A stretch of DNA of 64,000 nt from Streptomyces tsukubensis (lineage in GTDB: Bacteria; Actinomycetota; Actinomycetes; Streptomycetales; Streptomycetaceae), in contig NZ_CP020700.1 in assembly GCF_003932715.1 (NCBI RefSeq), positions 1,502,001-1,566,000 on the forward strand, read 5' to 3'. The notes beneath the pieces are model-generated. The model made no database searches, had not been told where the DNA came from, and saw nothing but the letters and a program-made list of their open reading frames with translations. The position numbers and the translations under genes are program-made. Shown one piece after another: positions 1-9,054 of the stretch (position 1 is its first letter; every line of letters starts with the position of its first letter).

Positions 1-773
1 AGCGGGCAGAGGTCCTGGAGCAGGACGTTGCGGACCCCGGGGCCGGTCAGGAACTGGGAGCGGTACGGGGTGACCACCTGGTCGTAGCGGGTGGCGATGA
101 CCGTGTAGCGGACCCCGGGCACGGTGTCGCCGCCCGCGTTCAGCCGGGTGAGGAAGGGTGATCCGGCGATCTGGTCGGTGAGGGCGGGGGCTGTCGTACC
201 GATCGCCTCCTCGGCCCCGGGGAAGTACCGGAGCAGCCGGGTGAGCCCGAGGAGGTCGGTGCCGCGGTTGCTGGGCGCGATGCCGATGAGGGCGTTGACC
301 TCGGCGGCGCCGCCGAGGAACTTCAGATAGTGGCGGGGCATCATGCCGCCCTGCGAATGGCCGACGAGGTCCGCCTTCGGGGCGCCGGTGGCGGCGAGCA
401 CCCGGTCGACGAAGGCGTCCAGTTGTCCGGCGGAGCGGGCGACCGGGCCGAGGCCGTGGAAGAACGGCACCCCGGGCAGCTGTCCGTAGTCCAGGGAGTA
501 GACGCAGTAGCCGCGGTTGACCAGGTACGGGGCGAGCCCGAGCCAATTGTCGACCGAGTTCGCGAAGGTGCCGTGGACGAGCACCACGGGCCGCGGGTGG
601 GCGGCGGAGGGCTTGCAGGACCAGTTGTTCCAGCCCCGGTCGGGGGCCGCGGACGCGGGCGCGGGGGCGGAAGCGGAACCGGCGGCGGCGACCGGGGCGG
701 CGGGCCCCAGCGCGACCAGGGCGGACAGAAGCAGGGTGACCCAGGGCCGGATACGGCGTTCCCGGAGCGGCAT
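1..773 (-). CDS. Secreted triacylglycerol lipase/esterase, 3' end cut by window edge
   Basis: Alpha/beta-hydrolase of the Streptomyces secreted lipase family, predicted to hydrolyse acylglycerol esters outside the cell. The ATG at 773 follows AGGAG at about 12 bases. Residues 1-30 form a Sec signal peptide (basic start, hydrophobic core, AAA-type exit). The oxyanion region is LVHGTF near residue 66 and the nucleophile elbow is GHSQGG, followed by MMPRHYLKF as in this family. 257 codons are visible and the C-terminus, with the catalytic His, lies left of base 1. It is divergent from the DUF3533 gene. Two TTAC-N6-GTA motifs lie about 110-150 bp upstream and may be its operators. The family call is firm; the substrate is inferred. 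Confidence 0.88.
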   Translation of the reverse strand, partial: MPLRERRIRPWVTLLLSALVALGPAAPVAAAGSASAPAPASAAPDRGWNNWSCKPSAAHPRPVVLVHGTFANSVDNWLGLAPYLVNRGYCVYSLDYGQLPGVPFFHGLGPVARSAGQLDAFVDRVLAATGAPKADLVGHSQGGMMPRHYLKFLGGAAEVNALIGIAPSNRGTDLLGLTRLLRYFPGAEEAIGTTAPALTDQIAGSPFLTRLNAGGDTVPGVRYTVIATRYDQVVTPYRSQFLTGPGVRNVLLQDLCP

Positions 774-1230
774 CGGGCGGTCTCCTCGCGGCTCGGAGGG
801 TGGGGGCGGCCGCCCGGGAGGGAGGGCCGGGCGGCCGGAGCACCGGGGCCGGCGACTCAGGCGGATGTAGTGCTCACGACAAGTTACGCATGGGTAGTCC
901 GCGGGAGGGAAGTTACGCGCCGGTAAAAACTGAGCTTGCGTCAGACGGGCGCATGACGGGCGGAGGGAACCCGCGCCGGAGCACCCGGGACCGGCCGTGA
1001 CACCTCCCGCCGCGGCGGGGCATCCGGGGGCGACGGTGACAGCACTCTTCCCGGGCCGGGCGAAGCACCCGGGCCGGACGTGACACCACCTCTGCCGCCC
1101 GCCCGGCGGACGGGCCACCACGGCCAGGCCAGGCGGACCACCCGGACCCCGGGGGTGGCACCGCGCGCCCCTTCGCCCGTTCGGCCCCCTTCCGCCTGCG
1201 CCGAACCCGCCGTCCGTCGAGCGTGGGGCC
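774..1230. promoter_or_regulatory. Divergent intergenic region with two TTAC-N6-GTA motifs
   Basis: 457 bp without a gene, between the divergent lipase and DUF3533 genes. The notable sites are two copies of a motif at 884-897 (TTAC, 6 bases, GTAG) and 913-926 (TTAC, 6 bases, GTAA). They are exactly 29 bp apart and share a common AAGTTACGC start. Such half-palindromic pairs at near-integral helical spacing suggest a regulator, perhaps of the TetR type common at lipid genes; that family is a guess. The rest (about 980-1090) is GC-rich with loose repeats of a CACCCGGGMCGG-type word. Confidence 0.5.
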
Positions 1231-2367
1231 ATGACGCGGACCACGGACGGCGACCGGCCCACCCCCCACGCCCCGGCCGGGAAACACCCGCGCCCCGGCT
1301 TCCTCGACGAGGTCAGGGACGCGGTCAGCCTCCGCGCCGCGCTGCTGATCATCGGAGTGCTCGCGCTCCAGCTGGGGTTCATCACCTCCTACATCGGCGC
1401 CTTCCACCAGCCGAAGCCCACGGACATCCCGCTCGCGGTCACCGCGCCCACCACGGCCGCCGCCGAACGGGCCGTACGCGAACTGGCCGCACTGCCCGGC
1501 GACCCGCTCGACCCCTCCGCCGCCCCCGACGAGGCGACGGCCCGCGCCCGGATCGCCCGGCGCGACGTCGACGGCGCCCTGATCCTCTCCCCCGCGGGCC
1601 CCGACCGCCTGCTGGTGGCCAGCGCCTCCGGGGCCTCCCTGGCCGACGCCCTGACGGCCGTCGTAGCCCGGGCCGAGAAGGCCCGGGGCCGTACCGTCGA
1701 CGTGGTGGACGTGGTCCCCGACGCCCCAGGCGACGCCCGCGGGCTCACCTCCTTCTATCTGGTCGTCGGCTGGTGCGTCGGCGGCTACCTCTGCGCGGCG
1801 GTCCTCGCCATCAGCGCGGGCGCCCGGCCCGCCAACCCGGCCCGCGGCCTGATCCGGCTCGCCGTGCTGCTGCTGTACGCGATCGTCACCGGACTGCTCG
1901 GGGCGGTGATCGCCGGACCGGTGCTCGACGCGCTGCCGGGGAGCGTGCCCGCCCTGTGGGGTCTGGGCACCCTGCTGGTGTTCGCCGTCGGGGCGCTCAC
2001 CCTGGCCCTCCAGGGGCTGGCCGGGATCATCGGTATCGGTCTGGCGATCCTGCTGGTGGTGGTGCTCGGCAACCCCAGTGCGGGCGGCGCCTATCCGTAC
2101 CCCCTGCTGCCCCCGTTCTGGCGGGCCATCGGCCCCGCCCTGCCGCCGGGCGCCGGTACCTACGCGGCCCGGTCCATCGCGTACTTCCGCGGCAACGGCG
2201 CCCTCGGCCCGATGCTGGTGATCTCGGCCTGGGCGGTCGGCGGGGCGGCCGTGACCATGGTCTGCGCCGTGCTGCGGCGGCGCGCCACGGAACGGGAGTC
2301 GCCGCACGGAGCAGCCGCCACGGCCGCCACGGCGGCACCCGGCAGCGGACCGGGCCCGGGGGCGTAA
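1231..2367 (+). CDS. DUF3533 / YhgE-Pip-type multi-pass membrane protein
   Basis: 378-residue membrane protein with the layout of the YhgE/Pip (DUF3533, ABC-2-permease-like) family. It has a short cytoplasmic N-terminus, one TM helix at about residues 33-50, a roughly 110-residue extracellular domain, then five TM helices between about residues 173 and 350. The tail is Ala/Gly-rich and low in complexity. ATG at 1231 follows a GTGGGG stretch. No ATP-binding partner is adjacent, so a classical ABC exporter is not supported. Some family members act in phage adsorption or as export accessories; the function here is unknown. It stands alone in its transcription unit. Confidence 0.75.
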   Translation: MTRTTDGDRPTPHAPAGKHPRPGFLDEVRDAVSLRAALLIIGVLALQLGFITSYIGAFHQPKPTDIPLAVTAPTTAAAERAVRELAALPGDPLDPSAAPDEATARARIARRDVDGALILSPAGPDRLLVASASGASLADALTAVVARAEKARGRTVDVVDVVPDAPGDARGLTSFYLVVGWCVGGYLCAAVLAISAGARPANPARGLIRLAVLLLYAIVTGLLGAVIAGPVLDALPGSVPALWGLGTLLVFAVGALTLALQGLAGIIGIGLAILLVVVLGNPSAGGAYPYPLLPPFWRAIGPALPPGAGTYAARSIAYFRGNGALGPMLVISAWAVGGAAVTMVCAVLRRRATERESPHGAAATAATAAPGSGPGPGA

Positions 2368-2749
2368 TACCGGCGCACAGCGGCGCATCCCGCCGGGACC
2401 GCTCTCGAATCTGCCGCCAAGGGATGGAAAAACCGGCTGAGCCGGGGCCCGCGATGGGTAATCATCAAGAGGGCGGGGAATGCACAGTGTTCGGCTGTCA
2501 CGCCTTCCGTGGCGGGGGGCCGGGACGTTCCCTGTGGATCGGGCCGGATCGGTCCGGATCGGTGAGCGGGGGCGCCCACCACGCCCCCGGGGCGCAGAGG
2601 CCGGGGGTACGCCCCCGGGGTGCAGGGGGCCGTAGGCGACTGACGACGACACAGTGGGGGGACACCACCCGGGCGAAGCCCAGGGGGAGCGCGGTGCCCG
2701 GGCACGCGAGCCCGGCAGCATTCACCGAAGACAACCTAAGGGGGTCGGG
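2368..2749. other. Intergenic stretch with 10-bp iterons and other short repeats
   Basis: 382 bp without a convincing gene. It contains three copies of GGATCGG at 2536, 2546 and 2556, spaced exactly 10 bp. A 17-bp direct repeat (2581-2597 and 2609-2625, one mismatch) follows, and a perfect 12-bp palindrome GTGCCCGGGCAC lies at 2694-2705. Frames crossing it have atypical composition and no ribosome-binding site. It probably holds the promoter and control sites of the downstream hydrolase. Confidence 0.45.
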
Positions 2750-3619
2750 GTGCGACGTCGGGTGCGCACGAACGACGGGCGGCATCTGATCGCGGAACTA
2801 TCGGGAGATCCGGGAGGCAGGCCGGTCTTCCTGCTCCACGGCACCCCGGGCAGCAGGCTCGGACCCGCCCCCCGGGGCATGGTCCTCTACCAGCGCGGGA
2901 TGCAGCTCATCGCCTACGACCGTCCCGGTTACGGCGAATCGGACCGGCTGGCGGGGCGCAGCGTCGCCGATGTCGCCCAGGACGTCCTGGCCATCGCCGA
3001 CGATCTGGGGCTGGAACGTTTCTCGGTGGTCGGCCGCTCCGGCGGCGCACCGCATGCCCTGGCCTGCGCGGCGCTGATGCCCGACCGGGTCGACCGGACG
3101 GCGGCGCTGGTGACCCTGGCGCCGCGGGACGCGGTCGGTCTCGACTGGTTCGAGGGCATGGCGGCGTCCAATGTGGACGCCTACACGTCCGCGCTGGACG
3201 ATCCCGTCGCCTTCACCAAACTGTTCACCCTGCGCTCGGACGAGATCCGCCGGGATCCGATCAGGCTCCTCAACGACCTCCGCAGCGAGCTGCCGGACTC
3301 GGACCGGGCGGTGGTCGCGGACGCGGGTGTCCGCTCGATGCTGCTGCGCAACTATCAGGAGGCGCTGCGGATGTCGGCCTGGGGGTGGATCGACGACGCC
3401 CTCGCGTTCTCCAGTCCCTGGGGTTTCGATCCGGCGGACATCGACTGCCCGGTGCTGCTCTGGCACGGCGAGAAGGACGTCTTCTCGCCGGTCGGGCATT
3501 CGCGCTGGCTGGCCGAGCGGATCCCGGGGGCGACGGCGGTGCTCGAACCGGCCGCCGCGCACTTCGACGCCCTCCACGCCCTGCCGGGCATTCTGACCTG
3601 GCTGACCGAGGAGCTGTAG
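2750..3619 (+). CDS. Alpha/beta-fold hydrolase
   Basis: 289-residue cytoplasmic alpha/beta hydrolase. The GTG at 2750 is preferred because AAGGGGG lies 6 bases upstream; a start at 2654 in the same frame would add 32 residues of non-homologous sequence. The oxyanion motif HGTPGSR is near residue 21 and the nucleophile elbow is GRSGG near residue 91. The late catalytic region has WHGEKD, and the His-containing AAAHFDALH is near the C-terminus. No lid or signal peptide was seen. The substrate cannot be told from sequence. A strong shared terminator follows at 3626-3659, facing fxsT. Confidence 0.85.
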   Translation: MRRRVRTNDGRHLIAELSGDPGGRPVFLLHGTPGSRLGPAPRGMVLYQRGMQLIAYDRPGYGESDRLAGRSVADVAQDVLAIADDLGLERFSVVGRSGGAPHALACAALMPDRVDRTAALVTLAPRDAVGLDWFEGMAASNVDAYTSALDDPVAFTKLFTLRSDEIRRDPIRLLNDLRSELPDSDRAVVADAGVRSMLLRNYQEALRMSAWGWIDDALAFSSPWGFDPADIDCPVLLWHGEKDVFSPVGHSRWLAERIPGATAVLEPAAAHFDALHALPGILTWLTEEL

Positions 3620-3625
3620 TACGGC

Positions 3626-3659
3626 AGCGGGCCGGGACGCCACCGCGTCCCGGCCCGCT
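3626..3659. terminator. Bidirectional terminator hairpin
   Basis: Perfect 15-bp stem (3626-3640 with 3645-3659) and a 4-base loop, CACC. It sits between the convergent hydrolase and fxsT stops. Confidence 0.85.
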
Positions 3660-3682
3660 TCCGTTCCCGTTCCCCGTCGCGC

Positions 3683-6600
3683 TCAGACCGCGAGCGGCTC
3701 CAGATCGCGGTGCACCCGCCGCTCGTCGCGGGCGATCCGGGTCAGCGCATGGTCGTCCCCGAGCTGCCGGCCGAGCTCCTCCACGGTCTCGGCCCGCAGT
3801 ACGGCGGATTCGTCCTTGCGGCCCAGCATGCCGAGCGTGACCGCGAGGTTGGAGGCGACCGCCAGCACCTCGGGGTGGTGCGGTCCGAGGACCTCGCGCA
3901 GCCGGCTCACCGTCCGCTGTTCGATCTGGAGGGCCTCCTCCAGATTGCCGAGGTCCGCCAGGGCGTTGGCGAGGTTGATGGTGCTGAACAGGGAGTGCGG
4001 ATGGCTGTCCCCGAGGACGGCGCTCATCCTCCGTACCACCTGCACCAGCAGTTGTTCCGCGGTCTCGGGATCGCCGCAGCCCCAGTGGAAGATGCCCAGG
4101 TTGTTGATGGCGGCCAGGGTGTACGGATGCTTCTCGCCCGGCACCACCATGTACTGGTCGACGACCTCCTGCGCCAGATCCCGGGCCGCCACCGGCTCCC
4201 CGGCCGCGAACAGGTCCGCCGCCAGATTGAGGTCGCAGGCCAGGGAGTCCGGATTGGCCGAGGAGTACTGCGAGCGGTAGCGGTTGCGGGTGGCCGTGGT
4301 CAGCCGCCGCGCGTCCTCCAGCTGACCGGCCCGCCGCAGCGACACCGCGAGGGACTTCGCGGCCGCCAGGGTGCCCGGGAAGGTCCGCCCCAGCTGCTGC
4401 TTCAGCAGATCGTAGGTGCGGGCCAGCAGGACCACCGAATCCTCGTAGCGGCCGACCTCCCGCAGATCGCGGGCGAGCGACGTCGCCGAGGAGAGGGTGT
4501 ACGGGTGGAGCGGCCCGAGGACCTCCGTACGCCGGTCGAACACGTCCTGGTCCAGCTCGCGGGCCCGGGCGTACTGGCCGACCATCCGCAGGTTCAGCGC
4601 GAGGTTGTTCGCCGCGGCCAGGGTCCTCGGGTGGGACTCGTGGAAGATCTGGCTGAAGCCCTCGTGCGCCTCGGTCGCCAGCTCCATCGCCTTCCCGTAC
4701 TGCCCCAGCGTGCCGAGGTCCATCGCGAGCCCGCTGGTGGTCATGTACGTGTGCGGATGCGTTTCGCCCAGCACCTCGCGCTGCCGGTCCAGCGTCACCT
4801 CGTCCAGCTCCTTCGCCTCCACATAACGACCCTGGGAGCGGAGGATGTTGGAGAGGTGGAAGCGGAGGTAGAGGTACTGGTAGTCGTTGTTGCCCAGCAT
4901 CTCGCGCCAGGTCTCGCGGACCTCGGTGGCGATGGCCAGCGCCGACTCCCAGTCACCGCGCTTCCAGAGGTAGCGGACCCGGTCGATCAGCAGCCTACGG
5001 GTCTCCGGCTCCCGGCAGTTCCGCGCCTCCGACGTGGACAGATGGGGCCAGATGGTGGCGAACTGCGGCCAGGTGGAGGGGTTGTCGATGGGCTCGTCGT
5101 CGTCGGGACGGGAACCGGCCAGCACCTGGTGGACCGCGTGCCGCGCCTTCTGCTGCTCCTCGTCGCTCAACTGGGCCCTGATCACCGCCTGCACCAGCCG
5201 GTGGACCTGGATGCTGTTGTTGACCTGGTCCACCTTGGCCAGGGCGAACCGTCCGATCTCCCGGATCACCCGGCCCAGGACCAGCTTCTCCTGGAGGGAG
5301 GGGTCGTACGGCTTGAGTGCGTCGATCATCTCCTTGCTGTACAGCAGGTTGGCCGAGATGGGCTCGGGTGCGAAGAAGGCACAGAGCTGGAGGAGGCGTA
5401 CCGCCGCAGGCGAGCGCTCCTTGAGCCGTTCGATGGAGACGTTCCAGGTCGCGGCGACCGGCTGCGGATAGTCCAGGGGCTGGTTGAGCGCCAGAACGCT
5501 GGTGGTCTGCTCCTTCAACTGCTCCAGATACTCGGCCACCGGGGCCACGGTCTCCGCGATCCAGGCCGCGGCCTGTTCGACGGCGAGCGGCAGGTCGCCG
5601 ACGGCCATGGCGACCTGGTCGGCGTCGTCGTCGTTCAGTCCGCGGGCCCGGCGCTGGAGGTGTTCGATGGACTCCTCACGGGTGAAGACGTCGATGGGCA
5701 GCGCGTCGCCGTACTGCGACCAGGTCTGGTTCCGGGAGGTGACCAGGATGTGCCCGGGCCCCTGGGGCGGGAAGAACCGCTTCAGCTGCTCGGGGTCGTC
5801 CGCGTTGTCGAAGACCAGCAGCCAGCGGGTCGACGGCACACCGCGCCGCAGCAGGTCGATGGCCTCGCGGGAGGCGGCCGCCATGTCCTCGCCGGACTGC
5901 GCCCCGAGCCTGCTGGCGAGTTCGGCGAGGCTGGCGACGACGTCGTCGACCTGCTCGGCGGAGATCCACCACACCAGGTCGTAGTCGGCCATGAAGCGGT
6001 GGACGTACTCGATGGCCACCTGGGTCTTGCCGACGCCGCCGAGTCCGTAGATCGTCTGCGGCTGGGGCAGCACCGCGGCCACCGACATTCCGCCGCCGAG
6101 CTGGTCCCGCATCCGCTCCAGGACGACGGCCCGCCCGGTGAAGCCGGAGTTCCGCGGCGGGGCGTTCCAGATCTTGGGGACGGTGCCGGGGAACCGCGGG
6201 CCGGGCGCCGAAGTGTCGGGCAGCTGCACCGGACGGTCCAGCGCCCGCAGCAGTGAGCTGGTGGCCTGCACCTCGTCGAGCCGGAAGAGGTCGACGGGGT
6301 TGCGGTCGATGTACGGGGTGGTCAGCCGGACGTCACCGACCCGGATGGGCAGCAGATGCTGCCGGCCGCCCCCGGGATCGTCGGCCACCGCGCGGGACCA
6401 GACCTCCACCGCCCGGCTGGACTTCAGATACGCGGCGGAGAGCAGCACCACCGTACGTGTGGCGGTCTCCGGGGTGATCCCGGTCTCGCCGGGTTCACGC
6501 TCCACCGAAACGTCCCTCGGGACCACCCGGAAGCCGGCCCGGGCGAGCAGCGACTCGATCCAGTCGGCCCACATCCGGTTCTCCGCCACATAGCTGAGGA

Positions 6601-7624
6601 AGAGATCGGCGGGCAGCGCGGGGCGGCGGCGGGTGAAGGCGTCCTTGATGCGCAGCCTGGTGTCCTCGCCGACGGTCGGCATGGCCGTGACGTCGTGCTC
6701 GGTGATCACCGAGGTGAGCCGTTCGAAGGCGGAGAGCAGGGAATTGGTCAGACCGGCCTCGTCACCGAAGGTGGCGAGGGTCTCCTCGTAGGCGTAGTAG
6801 GGGCGGTACGGGATCTCCACCGCGCCCCAGTAGGAGGTCAGCTCCTCCCCGGCGAGGCCGCTGGGCAGCCGGTCGAACTTGACCCGCGCCAGTGCCCGTC
6901 CGGCGTCGGCCTTCTCCTTCTCGCCCTCGTCGATCCGCATCGGCACCGGGTAGATCTTGATGTTCCGGCCGCCGTAGCGTTCGTCGATCTGCCGGGCGAC
7001 GGAGGCCGCGCCGTCGATGGACTGGTCGCTGAGGGTGAAGCAGTCGACGAGGATGTCGGGGAGGTGGACGGTGCAGATGTCGGCGATGTCGGAGAGGCCG
7101 GTACGGCTGTCGATGAGGACGTAGTCGTAGTTGGCCTTCATATCGTCGCGCAGCGCGTCGAAGAAGAGACCGCCGCCGAGCCGGTCGTAGAAGTTGTCCC
7201 AGTCGAAGGTGGAGACGGTCGCCGAGTACTCCCGGTTCTGCTTGCCCGCGGAGACGAAGTCGAGCGTGCCGCCGTCGGGGAACTCCCAGCCGAGGATCTC
7301 GGGGGTGAGGGAGACCGCGTGCGGCTGGATCCGGGCGTAGTCGCGGTGCCAACCGTCGCGGCGTGCGGTGTCGGGGGTGATCGCGGCCCAGGCGTACTCC
7401 GTGATCAGGTCGATGACACCGGTGGTGGCCCCGAGCGTGGACGGGTCCAGAAAGGGATGGAAGAAGCGGTGGAGTCCGGGCGCTTCGAGGTCCCAGTCGA
7501 CGGCGAGTACCCGCTTGCCGTTGGCCGCGAGGATCCACGCCGTGTTCGCCAGGGCCATCGTGCGGCCCGTCCCGCCCTTGTACGAGTAGAAGGTGACGAT
7601 GCGTCCGTCACGACTGGCTGTCAT
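3683..7624 (-). CDS. fxsT: FxSxx-COOH system TPR/NB-ARC protein FxsT
   Basis: 1313-residue regulator or effector of the FxSxx-COOH peptide system. Domains in order: a ParA/MinD-like ATPase with deviant Walker A KGGTGRT (16-22) and DWDLEAPG (43-50); a TIR-like domain (about 338-460, starting DLFLSY); an NB-ARC/STAND NTPase with GLGGVGKT (527-534) and Walker B VFDNAD; then about ten kinesin-light-chain-type TPRs (about 880-1290, repeated LGxxHPxT words). ATG at 7624 overlaps the fxsC stop by 17 bp, implying coupled translation. The longer frame to 7768 only reads into fxsC. TPR and STAND parts suggest ligand-triggered assembly, and TIR parts suggest NAD binding or cleavage; both are inferred. 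The cellular role is unknown. Confidence 0.9.
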   Translation of the reverse strand: MTASRDGRIVTFYSYKGGTGRTMALANTAWILAANGKRVLAVDWDLEAPGLHRFFHPFLDPSTLGATTGVIDLITEYAWAAITPDTARRDGWHRDYARIQPHAVSLTPEILGWEFPDGGTLDFVSAGKQNREYSATVSTFDWDNFYDRLGGGLFFDALRDDMKANYDYVLIDSRTGLSDIADICTVHLPDILVDCFTLSDQSIDGAASVARQIDERYGGRNIKIYPVPMRIDEGEKEKADAGRALARVKFDRLPSGLAGEELTSYWGAVEIPYRPYYAYEETLATFGDEAGLTNSLLSAFERLTSVITEHDVTAMPTVGEDTRLRIKDAFTRRRPALPADLFLSYVAENRMWADWIESLLARAGFRVVPRDVSVEREPGETGITPETATRTVVLLSAAYLKSSRAVEVWSRAVADDPGGGRQHLLPIRVGDVRLTTPYIDRNPVDLFRLDEVQATSSLLRALDRPVQLPDTSAPGPRFPGTVPKIWNAPPRNSGFTGRAVVLERMRDQLGGGMSVAAVLPQPQTIYGLGGVGKTQVAIEYVHRFMADYDLVWWISAEQVDDVVASLAELASRLGAQSGEDMAAASREAIDLLRRGVPSTRWLLVFDNADDPEQLKRFFPPQGPGHILVTSRNQTWSQYGDALPIDVFTREESIEHLQRRARGLNDDDADQVAMAVGDLPLAVEQAAAWIAETVAPVAEYLEQLKEQTTSVLALNQPLDYPQPVAATWNVSIERLKERSPAAVRLLQLCAFFAPEPISANLLYSKEMIDALKPYDPSLQEKLVLGRVIREIGRFALAKVDQVNNSIQVHRLVQAVIRAQLSDEEQQKARHAVHQVLAGSRPDDDEPIDNPSTWPQFATIWPHLSTSEARNCREPETRRLLIDRVRYLWKRGDWESALAIATEVRETWREMLGNNDYQYLYLRFHLSNILRSQGRYVEAKELDEVTLDRQREVLGETHPHTYMTTSGLAMDLGTLGQYGKAMELATEAHEGFSQIFHESHPRTLAAANNLALNLRMVGQYARARELDQDVFDRRTEVLGPLHPYTLSSATSLARDLREVGRYEDSVVLLARTYDLLKQQLGRTFPGTLAAAKSLAVSLRRAGQLEDARRLTTATRNRYRSQYSSANPDSLACDLNLAADLFAAGEPVAARDLAQEVVDQYMVVPGEKHPYTLAAINNLGIFHWGCGDPETAEQLLVQVVRRMSAVLGDSHPHSLFSTINLANALADLGNLEEALQIEQRTVSRLREVLGPHHPEVLAVASNLAVTLGMLGRKDESAVLRAETVEELGRQLGDDHALTRIARDERRVHRDLEPLAV

Positions 7625-8942
7625 CCGTGTCCTCCGCATCGGGGGCAGTTCCACGCAACGTGTCCGGGACGTACTGGGTGGTGCCGTAGTCGGCCATGGG
7701 GCCGCGGAGCCTGGGGCGTTCGCCGCGGGCGGCCCCGGGAGGTGGTGCGGGTGGATAGACCTCCGCATGGCGCAGATACTCCTGCGCCGAGGCCTCCACG
7801 ACCTGGGGCAGGATCTGGCCGAAGGCTTCGATGCTGAAGACGCCCCGGGCAGCCGCCCGGCAGGCGGGCCGGCCGTGGTTCATCGCATGGGGCATGGTCC
7901 GTTCCAGCCGTTCGGCGAGTTCCGCCTCGGAGTGGCGGCTCTGGGGATCGTCGCGGTTCCAGGGGACGACCACCGTGACCCAGGGGCGGGGGGTGGCGTC
8001 GAAGGCGGCCAGCCGACTGCAGCGCCGGTCGTCGACGAGCGCCCAGCGGTCGATCACCAGGATCTCCGGCCGGGCGGGCGGCTGCGTCGGATCGGGCAGC
8101 GTCTCGTGGTCGAAGGAGGAGACCGTCGCCTGGTAGTCGAGGGAACGGACCAGGTCCTGGGCCATGAAGGCCAGGGGCCGTGCGGAGTCCGGATGGTACG
8201 GATTCCAGTCCTGGGACAGTTTTCCGTAGTAGTCCGGGGCGCGGCCCTCGGGGAGGTCGTGATGGGTGGGGGCGGCCACGGTGAGGTGCATGGGCCGCGG
8301 TCCGCCGGGTCGGCCGAAGGCGCTGGGCGCATGACGGTAGTCGACGGGGCTGCCGGGAGTGACACGGGTGGAATCGGCGACGGCGACAATGCGCTTGGCG
8401 AGTTCATAGACCGCGGCCTCGTACTCCTCGGCGAATATCCTGAGTTTGATCAGGCCGTAGAGCCCGTCGGTCACATAACGGTCCCCGAAGGCGCGGTGGT
8501 TGAACTGAAGCCGTTCGGCCGGGCCCGGTAGCTGTTCGGGCGGCATCGGAACCCAGAGTGCGGGCACGATCGCCTCGGCCGGGCGGTTGCTCTTCGCCTG
8601 GTGGTAGATCGCCCGCTGAGCGAATGCGTACCACTCCTTTCCACACATCTCACTGGCGAAATAGCGGGGCGAGAAGAGCGGGACGAACACCCGGCAGTTC
8701 GCCAGTACATCGCCCAGCCGTTCGGACCAGCCCTCACCCGAGCGGATCTCTCGGTCCATGAAGCCTGCCGGAGCACCGGCGGGCAGATTGGTCATCGCCA
8801 TCACATGACCGCAGAGATCGCGAAAGAGCCGCTCCACCCACATGTCCGGGTCGGGGCCCCCCGCCCCGTACCGCGGTGTGTGTGCATAACTCAAGAAGAA
8901 GTACGGCCGATGGTCCGCCGTACGTTGCGCTGTTTCCGACAC
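7608..8942 (-). CDS. fxsC: TIR-like protein FxsC
   Basis: 444-residue FxsC. The N-terminal TIR-like domain (about residues 12-160) starts PYFFLSYA and contains FSPRYFASEMCGKEW, where Glu103 occupies the place of the catalytic Glu of TIR NADases. The C-terminal half (about 190-400) is the FxsC-specific domain, with DRWALVDDRRC and WVTVVVPWNRDD. The last 40 residues are disordered. The start is GTG at 8942, with AGGACGGGGG upstream. It overlaps fxsT downstream and is separated from the acetyltransferase gene by 112 bp, which contains an AT-rich patch that may be a secondary promoter. Catalytic activity is inferred only from the retained Glu. Confidence 0.9.
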   Translation of the reverse strand: MSETAQRTADHRPYFFLSYAHTPRYGAGGPDPDMWVERLFRDLCGHVMAMTNLPAGAPAGFMDREIRSGEGWSERLGDVLANCRVFVPLFSPRYFASEMCGKEWYAFAQRAIYHQAKSNRPAEAIVPALWVPMPPEQLPGPAERLQFNHRAFGDRYVTDGLYGLIKLRIFAEEYEAAVYELAKRIVAVADSTRVTPGSPVDYRHAPSAFGRPGGPRPMHLTVAAPTHHDLPEGRAPDYYGKLSQDWNPYHPDSARPLAFMAQDLVRSLDYQATVSSFDHETLPDPTQPPARPEILVIDRWALVDDRRCSRLAAFDATPRPWVTVVVPWNRDDPQSRHSEAELAERLERTMPHAMNHGRPACRAAARGVFSIEAFGQILPQVVEASAQEYLRHAEVYPPAPPPGAARGERPRLRGPMADYGTTQYVPDTLRGTAPDAEDTDDSQS

Positions 8943-9054
8943 ACGACCCCCGTCCTGTGTGAACGCCCGCCCTCGCGCCCGACATCGAGGGGAGATGCGA
9001 GCGAATTAATCATTCCGGAGCCCGGACACTCCTTCCCCCCTGCGGTTCAGTCAA

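Noticed and set aside
330..926. Plus-strand reading frames opposite the lipase
   Set aside because: They are antisense to a clear lipase with signal peptide and GHSQGG; Arg/Gly-rich shadows of the high-GC third position.
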